Source: Parapristionchus giblindavisi
Taxonomy: Eukaryota; Nematoda; Chromadorea; Rhabditida; Diplogasteridae
DNA: 64,000 bases
Reading direction: 5' to 3'
Assembly: GCA_943737045.1 (NCBI GenBank)
Contig: CALSFV010000002.1
Span: 992,001 to 1,056,000, forward strand
In this document: piece by piece, positions 37,101 through 50,148 of the stretch
Layout of the letters: every line of letters starts with the position of its first letter
Numbering within the stretch: position 1 is the stretch's first letter
Notes under the pieces: model-generated
What the model saw: only the letters and a program-made list of their open reading frames with translations
Database searches by the model: none
What the model was told of the DNA's origin: nothing
Program-made: the position numbers and the translations under genes

Positions 37101-40100
37101 GTGTCTCATTCAGAATTTTTTCCTCTTTCACATAGTATATCACTCGCTGAGTATCATTGACAATTTGACTTGTAACGAACTGTTTTGTACCAGAAACGGA
37201 GAGTACTGAAAGATAAATTTACATATTGGCCGTACTGACCACTTTGAAATAGTTTATCTTATTCAGAATTTTTCGCTCTTTCATTTGGTATATGACACGA
37301 TAGGTTTCATTTTCATTTTCACATTTCTCAAGTTATCTTGATCATATCAGAGTAAAAGCTACTTTTGTACTTCGATCATTATAGCAGCAGTAAAATATTA
37401 CAGATTGACATGACCTGAAGTGTGTCTCATTCAGAATTTTTTCCTCTTTCACATAGTATATCACTCGCTGAGTATCATTGCCAATTTGACTTGTAACGAA
37501 CTGTTTTGTACCAAAAACAGAGAGTACTGAAAGATAAATTTACATATTGGCCGTACTGACCACTTTGAAATAGTTTATCTTATTCAGAATTTTTCGCTCT
37601 TTCATTTGGTATATGACACGATAGGTTTCATTTTCATTTTCAAATTTCTCAAGTTATCTTGATCATATCAGAGTAAAAGCTACTTTTGTACTTCGATCAT
37701 TATAACAGCAGTAAAATATTACAGATTGACAAGACCTGAAGTGTGTCTCATTCAGAATTTTTTCCTCTTTCACCTAGTATATCACTCGCTGAGTATCATT
37801 GCCAATTTGACTTGTAACGAACCGTTTTGTACCAGAAACAGAGAGTACTGAAAGATAAATTTACATATTGGCCGTATTGACCACTTTGAAATAGTTTATC
37901 TTATTCAGAATTTTTCGCTCTTTCATTTGGTATATGACACGATAGGTTTCATTTTCATTTTCACATTTCTCAAGTTATCTTGATCATATCAGAGTAAAAG
38001 CTACTTTTGTACTTCGATCATTATAACAGCAGTAAAATATTACAGATTGACAAGACCTGAAGTGTGTCTCATTCAGAATTTTTTCCTCTTTCACCTAGTA
38101 TATCACTCGCTGAGTATCATTGCCAATTTGACTTGTAACGAACCGTTTTGTACCAGAAACAGAGAGTACTGAAAGATAAATTTACATATTGGCCGTATTG
38201 ACCACTTTGAAATAGTTTATCTTATTCAGAATTTTTCGCTCTTTCATTTGGTATATGACACGATAGGTTTCATTTTCATTTTCACATTTCTCAAGTTATC
38301 TTGATCATATCAGAGTAAAAGCTACTTTTGTACTTCGATCATTATAGCAGCAGTAAAATATTACAGATTGACATGACCTGAAGTGTGTCTCATTCAGAAT
38401 TTTTTCCTCTTTCACATAGTATATCACTCGCTGAGTATCATTGCCAATTTGACTTGTAACGAACTGTTTTGTACCAAAACAGAGAGTACTGAAAGATAAA
38501 TTTACATATTGGCCGTACTGACCACTTTGAAATAGTTTATCTTATTCAGAATTTTTCGCTCTTTCATTTGGTATATGACACGATAGGTTTCATTTTCATT
38601 TTCACATTTCTCAAGTTATCTTGATCATATCAGAGTAAAAGCTACTTTTGTACTTCGATCATTATAGCAGCAGCAAAATATTACAGATTGACATGACCTG
38701 AAGTGTGTCTCATTCAGAATTTTTTCCTCTTTCAAATAGTATATCACTCGCTGAGTATCATTGCCAATTTGACTTGTAACGAACTGTTTTGTACCAAAAA
38801 CAGAGAGTACTGAAAGATAAATTTACATATTGGCCGTACTGACCACTTTGAAATAGTTTATCTTATTCAGAATTTTTCGCTCTTTCATTTGGTATATGAC
38901 ACGATAGGTTTCATTTTCATTTTCAAATTTCTCAAGTTATCTTGATCATATCAGAGTAAAAGCTACTTTTGTACTTCGATCATTATAACAGCAGTAAAAT
39001 ATTACAGATTGACAAGACCTGAAGTGTGTCTCATTCAGAATTTTTTCCTCTTTCACCTAGTATATCACTCGCTGAGTATCATTGCCAATTTGACTTGTAA
39101 CGAACCGTTTTGTACCAGAAACAGAGAGTACTGAAAGATAAATTTACATATTGGCCGTATTGACCACTTTGAAATAGTTTATCTTATTCAGAATTTTTCG
39201 CTCTTTCATTTGGTATATGACACGATAGGTTTCATTTTCATTTTCACATTTCTCAAGTTATCTTGATCATATCAGAGTAAAAGCTACTTTTGTACTTCGA
39301 TCATTATAACAGCAGTAAAATATTACAGATTGACAAGACCTGAAGTGTGTCTCATTCAGAATTTTTTCCTCTTTCACCTAGTATATCACTCGCTGAGTAT
39401 CATTGCCAATTTGACTTGTAACGAACCGTTTTGTACCAGAAACAGAGAGTACTGAAAGATAAATTTACATATTGGCCGTATTGACCACTTTGAAATAGTT
39501 TATCTTATTCAGAATTTTTCGCTCTTTCATTTGGTATATGACACGATAGGTTTCATTTTCATTTTCACATTTCTCAAGTTATCTTGATCATATCAGAGTA
39601 AAAGCTACTTTTGTACTTCGATCATTATAGCAGCAGTAAAATATTACAGATTGACATGACCTGAAGTGTGTCTCATTCAGAATTTTTTCCTCTTTCACAT
39701 AGTATATCACTCGCTGAGTATCATTGCCAATTTGACTTGTAACGAACTGTTTTGTACCAAAACAGAGAGTACTGAAAGATAAATTTACATATTGGCCGTA
39801 CTGACCACTTTGAAATAGTTTATCTTATTCAGAATTTTTCGCTCTTTCATTTGGTATATGACACGATAGGTTTCATTTTCATTTTCACATTTCTCAAGTT
39901 ATCTTGATCATATCAGAGTAAAAGCTACTTTTGTACTTCGATCATTATAGCAGCAGCAAAATATTACAGATTGACATGACCTGAAGTGTGTCTCATTCAG
40001 AATTTTTTCCTCTTTCAAATAGTATATCACTCGCTGAGTATCATTGCCAATTTGACTTGTAACGAACTGTTTTGTACCAAAAACAGAGAGTACTGAAAGA

Positions 40101-43100
40101 TAAATTTACATATTGGCCGTACTGACCACTTTGAAATAGTTTATCTTATTCAGAATTTTTCGCTCTTTCATTTGGTATATGACACGATAGGTTTCATTTT
40201 CATTTTCAAATTTCTCAAGTTATCTTGATCATATCAGAGTAAAAGCTACTTTTGTACTTCGATCATTATAACAGCAGTAAAATATTACAGATTGACAAGA
40301 CCTGAAGTGTGTCTCATTCAGAATTTTTTCCTCTTTCACCTAGTATATCACTCGCTGAGTATCATTGCCAATTTGACTTGTAACGAACCGTTTTGTACCA
40401 GAAACAGAGAGTACTGAAAGATAAATTTACATATTGGCCGTATTGACCACTTTGAAATAGTTTATCTTATTCAGAATTTTTCGCTCTTTCATTTGGTATA
40501 TGACACGATAGGTTTCATTTTCATTTTCACATTTCTCAAGTTATCTTGATCATATCAGAGTAAAAGCTACTTTTGTACTTCGATCATTATAGCAGCAGTA
40601 AAATATTACAGATTGACATGACCTGAAGTGTGTCTCATTCAGAATTTTTTCCTCTTTCACATAGTATATCACTCGCTGAGTATCATTGCCAATTTGACTT
40701 GTAACGAACTGTTTTGTACCAAAACAGAGAGTACTGAAAGATAAATTTACATATTGGCCGTACTGACCACTTTGAAATAGTTTATCTTATTCAGAATTTT
40801 TCGCTCTTTCATTTGGTATATGACACGATAGGTTTCATTTTCATTTTCACATTTCTCAAGTTATCTTGATCATATCAGAGTAAAAGCTACTTTTGTACTT
40901 CGATCATTATAGCAGCAGCAAAATATTACAGATTGACATGACCTGAAGTGTGTCTCATTCAGAATTTTTTCCTCTTTCAAATAGTATATCACTCGCTGAG
41001 TATCATTGCCAATTTGACTTGTAACGAACTGTTTTGTACCAAAAACAGAGAGTACTGAAAGATAAATTTACATATTGGCCGTACTGACCACTTTGAAATA
41101 GTTTATCTTATTCAGAATTTTTCGCTCTTTCATTTGGTATATGACACGATAGGTTTCATTTTCATTTTCAAATTTCTCAAGTTATCTTGATCATATCAGA
41201 GTAAAAGCTACTTTTGTACTTCGATCATTATAACAGCAGTAAAATATTACAGATTGACAAGACCTGAATTGTGTCTCATTCAGAATTTTTTCCTCTTTCA
41301 CATAGTATATCACTCGCTGAGTATCATTGACAATTTGACTTGTAACGAACTGTTTTGTACCAGAAACGGAGAGTACTGAAAGATAAATTTACATATTGGC
41401 CGTACTGACCACTTAGAAATAGTTTATCTTATTCAGAATTTTTCGCTCTTTCATTTGGTAAATGACACGATAGGTTTCATTTTCATTTTCACATTTCTCA
41501 AGTTATCTTGATCATATCAGAGTAAAAGCTACTTTTGTACTTCGATCATTATAGCAGCAGTAAAATATTACAGATTGACATGACCTGAAGTGTGTCTCAT
41601 TCAGAATTTTTTCCTCTTTCACATAGTATATCACTCGCTGAGTATCATTGCCAATTTGACTTGTAACGAACTGTTTTGTACCAAAAACAGAGAGTACTGA
41701 AAGATAAATTTACATATTGGCCGTACTGACCACTTTGAAATAGTTTATCTTATTCAGATTTTTTCGCTCTTTCATTTGGTATATGACACGATAGGTTTCA
41801 TTTTCATTTTCAAATTTCTCAAGTTATCTTGATCATATCAGAGTAAAAGCTACTTTTGTACTTCGATCATTATAACAGCAGTAAAATATTACAGATTGAC
41901 AAGACCTGAAGTGTGTCTCATTCAGAATTTTTTCCTCTTTCACATAGTATATCACTCGCTGAGTATCATTGCCAATTTGACTTGTAACGAACTGTTTTGT
42001 ACCAGAAACAGAGAGTACTGAAAGATAAATTTACATATTGGCCGTACTGACCACTTTGAAATAGTTTATCTTATTCAGAATTTTTCGCTCTTTCATTTGG
42101 TATATGACACGATAGGTTTCATTTTCATTTTCACATTTCTCAAGTTATCTTGATCATATCAGAGTAAAAGCTACTTTTGTACTTCGATCATTATAACAGC
42201 AGTAAAATATTACAGATTGACATGACCTGAAGTGTGTCTCATTCAGAATTTTTTCCTCTTTCACATAGTATATCACTCGCTGAGTATCATTGCCAATTTG
42301 ACTTGTAACGAACTGTTTTGTACCAAAAACAGAGAGTACTGAAAGATAAATTTACATATTGGCCGTACTGACCACTTTGAAATAGTTTATCCTATTCAGA
42401 ATTTTTCGCTCTTTCATTTGGTATATGACACGATAGGTTTCATTTTCATTTTCAAATTTCTCAAGTTATCTTGATCATATCAGAGTAAAAGCTACTTTTG
42501 TACTTCGATCATTATAGCAGCAGTAAAATATTACAGATCGACATGACCTGAAGTGTGTCTCATTCAGAATTTTTTCCTCTTTCACATAGTATATCACTCG
42601 CTGAGTATCATTGCCAATTTGACTTGTAACGAACTGTTTTGTACCAAAACAGAGAGTACTGAAAGATAAATTTACATATTGGCCGTACTGACCACTTTGA
42701 AATAGTTTATCCTATTCAGAATTTTTCGCTCTTTCATTTGGTATATGACACGATAGGTTTCATTTTCATTTTCACATTTCTCAAGTTATCTTGATCATAT
42801 CAGAGTAAAAGCTACTTTTGTACTTCGATCATTATAGCAGCAGTAAAATATTACAGATTGACATGACCTGAAGTGTGTCTCATTCAGAATTTTTTCCTCT
42901 ATCACATAGTATATCACTCGCTGAGTATCATTGCCAATTTGACTTGTAACGAACTGTTTTGTACCAAAAACAGAGAGTACTGAAAGATAAATTTACATAT
43001 TGGCCGTACTGACCACTTTGAAATAGTTTATCTTATACAGAATTTTTCGCTCTTTCATTTGGTATATGACACGATAGGTTTCATTTTCATTTTCACATTT

Positions 43101-44992
43101 CTCAAGTTATCTTGATCATATCAGAGTAAAAGCTACTTTTGTACTTCGATCATTATAGCAGCAGTAAAATATTACAGATTGACATGACCTGAAGTGTGTC
43201 TCATTCAGAATTTTTTCCTCTATCACATAGTATATCACTCGCTGAGTATCATTGCCAATTTGACTTGTAACGAACTGTTTTGTACCAAAAACAGAGAGTA
43301 CTGAAAGATAAATTTACATATTGGCCGTACTGACCACTTTGAAATAGTTTATCTTATTCAGAATTTTTCGCTCTTTCATTTGGTATATGACACGATAGGT
43401 TTCATTTTCATTTTCAAATTTCTCAAGTTATCTTGATCATATCAGAGTAAAAGCTACTTTTGTACTTCGATCATTATAACAGCAGTAAAATATTACAGAT
43501 TGACAAGACCTGAAGTGTGTCTCATTCAGAATTTTTTCCTCTTTCACATAGTATATCACTCGCTGAGTATCATTGCCAATTTGACTTGTAACGAACTGTT
43601 TTGTACCAAAAACAGAGAGTACTGAAAGATAAATTTACATATTGGCCGTACTGACCACTTTGAAATAGTTTATCTTATTCAGAATTTTTCGCTCTTTCAT
43701 TTGGTATATGACACGATAGGTTTCATTTTCATTTTCAAATTTCTCAAGTTATCTTGATCATATCAGAGTAAAAGCTACTTTTGTACTTCGATCATTATAG
43801 CAGCAGTAAAATATTACAGATCGACATGACCTGAAGTGTGTCTCATTCAGAATTTTTTCCTCTTTCACATAGTATATCACTCGCTGAGTATCATTGCCAA
43901 TTTGACTTGTAACGAACCGTTTTGTACCAGAAACAGAGAGTACTGAAAGATAAATTTACATATTGGCCGTATTGACCACTTTGAAATAGTTTATCTTATT
44001 CAGAATTTTTCGCTCTTTCATTTGGTATATGACACGATAGGTTTCATTTTCATTTTCACATTTCTCAAGTTATCTTGATCATATCAGAGTAAAAGCTACT
44101 TTTGTACTTCGATCATTATAGCAGCAGTAAAATATTACAGATTGACATGACCTGAAGTGTGTCTCATTCAGAATTTTTTCCTCTTTCACATAGTATATCA
44201 CTCGCTGAGTATCATTGCCAATTTGACTTGTAACGAACTGTTTTGTACCAAAACAGAGAGTACTGAAAGATAAATTTACATATTGGCCGTACTGACCACT
44301 TTGAAATAGTTTATCTTATTCAGAATTTTTCGCTCTTTCATTTGGTATATGACACGATAGGTTTCATTTTCATTTTCACATTTCTCAAGTTATCTTGATC
44401 ATATCAGAGTAAAAGCTACTTTTGTACTTCGATCATTATAGCAGCCGTAAAATATTACAGATTGACATGACCTGAAGTGTGTCTCATTCAGAATTTTTTC
44501 CTCTTTCACATAGTATATCACTCGCTGAGTATCATTGCCAATTTGACTTGTAACGAACTGTTTTGTACCAAAAACAGAGAGTACTGAAAGATAAATTTAC
44601 ATATTGGCCGTACTGACCACTTTGAAATAGTTTATCTTATTCAGAATTTTTCGCTCTTTCATTTGGTATATGACACGATAGGTTTCATTTTCATTTTCAC
44701 ATTTCTCAAGTTATCTTGATCATATCAGAGTAAAAGCTACTTTTGTACTTCGATCATTATAGCAGCCGTAAAATATTACAGATTGACATGACCTGAAGTG
44801 TGTCTCATTCAGAATTTTTTCCTCTTTCACATAGTATATCACTCGCTGAGTATCATTGCCAATTTGACTTGTAACGAACTGTTTTGTACCAAAAACAGAG
44901 AGTACTGAAAGATAAATTTACATATTGGCCGTACTGACCACTTTGAAATAGTTTATCTTATTCAGAATTTTTCGCTCTTTCATTTGGTATAT
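28151..44992. repeat. Satellite array, right part: same 321-bp monomer, about 52 copies
   Basis: Resumes in the same orientation and register after the LINE and ends abruptly inside a monomer at CATTTGGTATAT. It carries variants not seen on the left, such as TTCACCTAGTA (about 28789, 37772, 38094, 39053, 39374, 40337) with linked AACGAACCGTTT and GGCCGTATTGACC. It also holds a shortened version of the left array's six-monomer block at about 41.7-43.2 kb. No genes. Confidence 0.97.
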
Positions 44993-45020
44993 TGGTTCCG
45001 ATTGTTATCGATTAAAATCA

Positions 45021-45160
45021 TACACTCAGAGAAAACGTGTACTCCACAGTACTTAATGCCTGTAAAGTGTCATATTAAACGATTTTGCGTGTAAAAAAAA
45101 TAAAATATAACACCTTACAGGTCTCATGTTCTGTGAAGTATACTTTTTCTGTGTGTGTAT
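45021..45160. mobile_element. Short inverted-repeat element at the satellite border
   Basis: About 50-bp imperfect inverted arms: AGAGAAAACGTGTACTCCAC ... GCCTGTAAAGTGTCATATT on the left and ATATAACACCTTACAGGT ... GTATACTTTTTCTGTGTG on the right. Non-coding; target duplication unclear. Confidence 0.65.
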
Positions 45161-45293
45161 ATCGGAAGATCTCACCTCTTTGTATACCGCATCACAGAAT
45201 GAAAACAGAGATATCAGGATCAGAGATTTCATTTCTGAAGGGGTAGAATATTCTGGTAATGGTTTCCAAACTTGATGCTCATGTTAGTAAGTT

Positions 45294-45436
45294 CAGGGGC
45301 CTTATCCATGAACGTTGGCAAAACATTTGCCGACAAGCGTGACGTCGTAATGGTAGGCGGGGACGTTTGTCAATGATCCTCCCTACGGACGTCACTTTTT
45401 CAAACGGTTTGCCAATGGTCAAGAATTTGGCCTCAG
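45294..45436. mobile_element. Small palindromic MITE-like element
   Basis: Left arm AGGGGCCTTATCCATGA, GTTGGCAAA; right arm mirrored as TTTGCCAATGGTCAAGAATT, GGCCTCA. Both arms contain a GACGT-bearing core (GACGTCGTAATGG / GGACGTCAC). Non-coding. Confidence 0.6.
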
Positions 45437-45964
45437 GTTTCCAGTGAAAGGAACAAGGGACAGTTTGTAAAGCATGGTAGAAAGTTGACAAAGATAATTT
45501 TTTAAACAATACCAAATAGAGACGATTTACACAGAGAAATAAAGGAAAAATGGGTTTTATGGAAATGTTGTTTTCAAAATATTATCTGACAATGGCTCTT
45601 GTGAATGGCTAGAGGTTTCCTTTTTAAATGATGAAACCGGGAGACGAGCAATCGAATGGAGAAATAGCAAATTATTCATGGATTATTCATGCAAATATAT
45701 TATTAATAATATATGCGTTTAAAAGAAACGCCGTTCAGTATATATAAATAGATAAATTTGGTGAATCGAAGATGAAAAAGCGTGTGTATCACTTTGCATT
45801 CAAACAGGACAGCGATTTACATGAATATTCGCGGGTCTCCATCTTTAAACTGTAAAAAACGTACTGCGTCACATTACATAATACATCCACACAAAATCAA
45901 CAATAAGTTACGGTTCAAATTACAAAAAAAGGATTCGGAGATGATGATGAATATCATAAAGAAG
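45437..45964. other. AT-rich stretch without a recognised feature
   Basis: Includes runs such as AATATATTATTAATAATATATGC near 45695-45718 and a 71-codon open frame (45782-45997) that runs into the next palindrome and has no recognisable content. Confidence 0.4.
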
Positions 45965-47943
45965 TATATCACGCCAGTCACGAGAGAATTGACATAAAAT
46001 GGCTCTTTTTCGGAATGAAGCTAAAATGGTGAAATGAGTTAGGACCATTTTGGACATCTCTAGGCATGCCCTACCAGGACCCAAAGTCTCATTGTTCAAT
46101 TTTCATTTTGGGGCTCAATACACCGGTTCGGTAAGGTGAAGTCCCAACTTTGAGCACGAATTTCTCGCTTCTGGTGCGTTAAGTGTCACAAGAGTGACCC
46201 CCGCTCTTTTTTCTTGCTCTATCGATCTAAACAAACGAGAGGTCATGAAAATGATTCTGGACAGAGCTTCACTTAGAAGCAAATAACTCAAAAATTTAGG
46301 AAAAGGAGGTGCTCTTCTACCAGTATGTTATTTAGTTTTTCATGCGCTTTCGAATGAGGGGTGTGCGAAAAAAATACGTTAATGCGTTCGTATGATTCAT
46401 CCCCTTGGAAATTTCAAGATGATTTGAAGTCATTTTTGCCATCCACAATATCTCGTTTTACACACTCTCTCGCCCATTCTTTTCATTCCATTCTGCACCG
46501 CGCGGTCTCGAGTGCTCACAAGTGAATCCTTTCACCTCGCGGAAACCAATCCAGATGAAAATTTGCACAGACATAGCTGAAGACAATAGAAAAAGATTGG
46601 TGATGTCCAAAAATGCAGCAGGGCAATTCCCGAGCCGCAGCATCTATCCAAACTTGGTCAAACTTAGCGCGCATTCCCCGCATTCTGAAGCAATGAGAGA
46701 AACCTTATTGGTGGCGCAGTTCCTTCGTACAACCCCTTTGATGTTATCTTTTTGGAATCTGTTTTGTTTTTAATGTACGAGCCACATTCCACTGCGTTCA
46801 CCAATCTAGTTGATACCTTTCTTCAGAGATAGGGATGATTAATTCAGATTGTTGGCGGCGAATGCGCGCTAAGTTTGACCAAGTTTGGATAGATGCTGCG
46901 GCTCGGCTATTGCCCTGCTGCATTTTTGGACTTCACCTAACTATTTCAATTGTCTTCAGCTATGTCTGTGCAAATTTTCATCTGGATTGGTTTCCGCGAG
47001 GTGAAAGGATTCCCTTGTCAGTGCGGAATGAAACATATAGTTTTCTCCCCTTCTCTCCCCTTTATTTCTTTCACTCTCCGTCGAGAGAGTATGTGAAACG
47101 AGAGATTGTGGGTAGCGAAAATGACTTCAAATCATCAGGAAATTTCCAAGAGGATGAACCATGCGAACGCATTAACGTATTTTTTTCGCAAGCCCCTCAT
47201 TCGAAAGCGCATGCAAAACTAAATAACATACTGGAAGAAGAGCACCTCCTTTTCCTAAATTTTTGAGTTATTTGCTTCTAAGTGTCGATCTGTTCTGAGA
47301 CATTATTATGACCTCTGGTTTGTTTACAAGGGAACTCTCCCAACTTAATGTGGCCATATGACATGGAAATAATTTTTTTTTTCGAGAAAATCGCTATTAA
47401 AATTCACTAGTTTATTCGCAAATTCGTTATACTTCCTATATAAACCATCCCAATGCGTTCATAAACTAATCCATCAATTATCCAAACACCTCCTGCTGTA
47501 GTTTAGTCGATATTGTAGGTAAGTTGTGAATTTTCGAATCAAATAGTCGAATTTCAAGATCGATTTTCTCGAATCTCAGCTCGATTGGGCAACGTTTGAT
47601 AACGGATTCGTAATCAGCATCGAAAACTGATTCAGGTAAATTATTCCCATGTCATATGGCCACATTAAGTTCAGATAGTTCCCTTGTTAGATCGATAGAG
47701 CAATAAAAAAGAGCGGGGGTCACTCTTGTGGCACTTTTCCGCTAAAACTTACCAGAAGCGAGAAATTCGAGCTCAAAGTTGGGACTTCGTATTACCGAAC
47801 CGGTGTATTGAGCCCCAAAATGAAAATTGAACAATGAGACTTTGGGTTCTGGTAGGGCATGCCTAGAGATGTTCAAAAATGGTCCTAACTCATTTTGATT
47901 CATTCCCATTTCATCTCAATTCTCTCGTGACTGGCGTGATATA
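45965..47943. mobile_element. 1.98-kb palindromic (foldback) element
   Basis: The two halves are reverse complements almost to the middle: TATATCACGCCAGTCACGAG starts the left arm and CTCGTGACTGGCGTGATATA ends the right. Further mirrored blocks are AGAGTGACCCCCGCTC/GAGCGGGGGTCACTCT and CAAACTTGGTCAAACTTAGC/GCTAAGTTTGACCAAGTTTG, with a central spacer near 46690-46850. The terminal TATA makes a TA target possible. Open frames on either arm (e.g. 46835-47266) are palindrome shadows, not genes. Confidence 0.88.
47328..47685. mobile_element. 358-bp MITE nested in the right arm of the palindrome
   Basis: Inverted termini of about 45 bp (AAGGGAACT, AACTTAATGTGGCCATATGA and mirrored TCATATGGCCACATTAAGTT, AGTTCCCTT). 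The corresponding place in the left arm (near 46228-46240) lacks it, reading straight through from ATCGATCTAAACAAAC, so this is a later insertion. The duplicated target seems to be a 4-5-bp GTTA-like sequence. Confidence 0.85.
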
Positions 47944-48509
47944 ATGAAGTATATTTTTGAAAGTGGGAATGTAGTTTGATATGTTCATGAAATGTCGTGA
48001 AATTTGAATGAAACGTATATGAAAATATTAGGTTGTAACATAAGTTCCTTTGAATTTGATAGTGCTGTGTTTGCACTTTTGTTTCTCGCTTCATTTTCAA
48101 CGGAGCTCTCTGTACCAGTGCATATATATATTATATTTTATCTACATGCACACGCATGCAACGACACATGAAAAATAAGTATGATCAAAAATAAAAAGGT
48201 GATGATAATGACTTCACTGACTAGAAGAAGGAAATAAGTGAAAGGTGACTCGGGCGGGGGGGGGGGGGTGAAAAAGGATCTCCATACTTGATCAGTGGTC
48301 CCACTCGTAGATTATCTTGATTGCACATGGAGCGTGAGCAATGAGCAGTGGATGAGGCTGCATGGAATGAGCAGTGGAAGAGGCTGCATGACACCGTGAG
48401 GATTCGGTAATTGTAGATAGTTGAGATGACCAAGACCAAAGATCAGAATGGAGATAAGCAACAAGGTGGAATGGATAGGTGCTAAAGGAAGAGTAAATAA
48501 ACAACTACT

Positions 48510-48890
48510 TTACACAATAATGAGATCACTTAATACATTCGATTGTAACAACAGAGATCTGAATTGTCTATGGGAAGTACTAGAAATAATGTGAGGGGGT
48601 AACTTCTTGAAAAGTCTACTGGTTCTTAAAGCGAAAGAGTGATAACGACAAGTGACACGATTAAATTCTATGTGAATGGCAAAAGTATTGACTCGAGATC
48701 TAACCGGTCTAAATGAGTACATAGAGGACATGGCTATATTAACTTCCCCTGTCATGATCTGTCTCGCCAGGACAAGATCGTTTAGTGTTCTACGCTCAGA
48801 GAGAGGCCGCAAATTTAAAACACGCAACCGATCGATATATGAAGGTAGAGAGAGAGGATATGAGGAGGAAGGGAAACAATATCACTAACT
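48510..48890 (-). pseudogene. 3' end of a CR1/jockey-like LINE ORF2, truncated
   Basis: On the minus strand the frame reads LPSYIDRLRVLNLRPLSERR, then LNDLVLARQIMTGEVN and further C-terminal sequence to a stop at 48510. The Y-x-x-R-L-x-x-L-x-L-x-x-L-x-x-R-R arrangement is the region after the reverse transcriptase, seen also in the intact LINE of this window (YEDRLRALDLPTLETRR), but the sequence is clearly a different element. No RT core remains; it is a 5'-truncated copy inserted in the mariner carcass. Confidence 0.75.
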
Positions 48891-49689
48891 TGTGTCCCCT
48901 CTACATGAGCCACCGAACCATTGATTCAGACTTCTCTTTAATGATTAGTATGCCTCGCCTGTTTGTCTAAAATTAAAATCAAGATGTATGGTCCAACTCC
49001 AGTGGATTTAACCAAAACAAAACATCAACTAGGTTAGGTGTACCCCACATATGTCCCCTACAACCATACGCTAACCAATTGCTTACATAAATTTAGAAAC
49101 AGAAAATATATTATAAAATAAAGGAATGGACACTTCGAAAATATGAGTTAAGGATCTTGTCTCAAAGGAGAGCTATTCAATTGAAACCCCCGTTAAATGT
49201 TAGCCACACTTGGATCATCCATATCCACTATCTGACTAGTATAAAGGAATCTTGAAAAAGTCAAAATGTTGTTTGGACGAAAAATGGTCATTTGCCAGGA
49301 ATATGAGTAAAATCGCAGATTGAGACCGCTACTTCTTTTATTTTTCTAAAAAGGGCTGTGACCTGAGTTGACAATCTGGTTGTTTGATTGAAGAGATGAA
49401 TCACTCGCAATCACAGTGTGCATGTTAGCCAGTCAATTTGAAAAGGAGAGAAACTAGAACAGATCACTAAGCTTGAAAACATCGGGGAATGGAGAAAGCA
49501 TAGGTTAAAAGAAGTATGAAAATTGCCAATGCATTAGATGAGTATAGTTGGGATCACTGATATAATCAGGGACCTCTATTGTAAATAGCTACAAGATTTG
49601 AAGTCACAACTCTTATCGCCGCGTCCACAGCGGTTTCAAATGTTTTTCTGTCACGGCTCGGTTCGAACTGACTAAATAAAACCCGCTAT

Positions 49690-49995
49690 GCTAGGACAGC
49701 GAAATTTTTCTGGCGTATAACAACTGTGCCGTCTTACTCTCCGGACCTTACTCTCTCGGGTTGTCGATTTAGTTAAGTCATCCAACTTGCTCTAGTAGAT
49801 GAAAAATTTATCAACAAAGAAGATATCGAAATGAAGTTGGCGTAACATTTTGCACAATAACCCAAGTCCTTCCGCAAGTGGCGAGACCATGGTGTGGTTT
49901 TATTATAGCGAGGAACCATCGACTAGAACAGTGAAAAAATTTATCCTCAAAGTCGTTGATAAACGATGATAATTTAATTTGAATGTGCGCCTCAA
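49690..49995 (+). pseudogene. Mariner transposase C-terminal remnant
   Basis: Across frames with several stops, pieces resembling the end of mariner transposases appear: a SGPYSLGLS-like equivalent of the PPYSPDLAPSD motif, KFINKEDIEMKL, then HFAQ, PKSF and a final segment before the right terminal repeat. Several stop codons and frameshifts make it non-functional. Confidence 0.7.
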
Positions 49996-50148
49996 AATAC
50001 AAAAGAACTTATGTTACAACCTAATACAATGAAAATAAATAAAGGACAATGAGTGCAGATCTAAATTAACATTGTGCTGTGACGGTGGCCTACACAAAAG
50101 GATAACCGTAAGATCAAAGAACATGAGGAATAGGGTGAGAAGTATTGA

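Larger units (their letters stand above)
48031..50021 (+). mobile_element. Decayed mariner-family transposon (1,991 bp)
   Basis: Terminal inverted repeats GGTTGTAACATAAGTTCCTT at the left and AAGAACTTATGTTACAACC at the right, each bordered by TA (48029-48030 and 50022-50023), the signature of Tc1/mariner insertion. A recognisable but broken transposase tail remains before the right end. The middle (about 48130-49600) is foreign and includes a LINE fragment and a G homopolymer near 48254-48267. Confidence 0.85.

Noticed and set aside
7150..44992. Interpretation of the regular repeats as a CRISPR-like array
   Set aside because: The whole 321-bp unit is conserved, with no unique spacers, in a eukaryotic context; it is satellite DNA.
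46522..47266. Open frames of 83 and 143 codons
   Set aside because: They lie on the two arms and spacer of a palindrome and mirror each other; no protein family resemblance.
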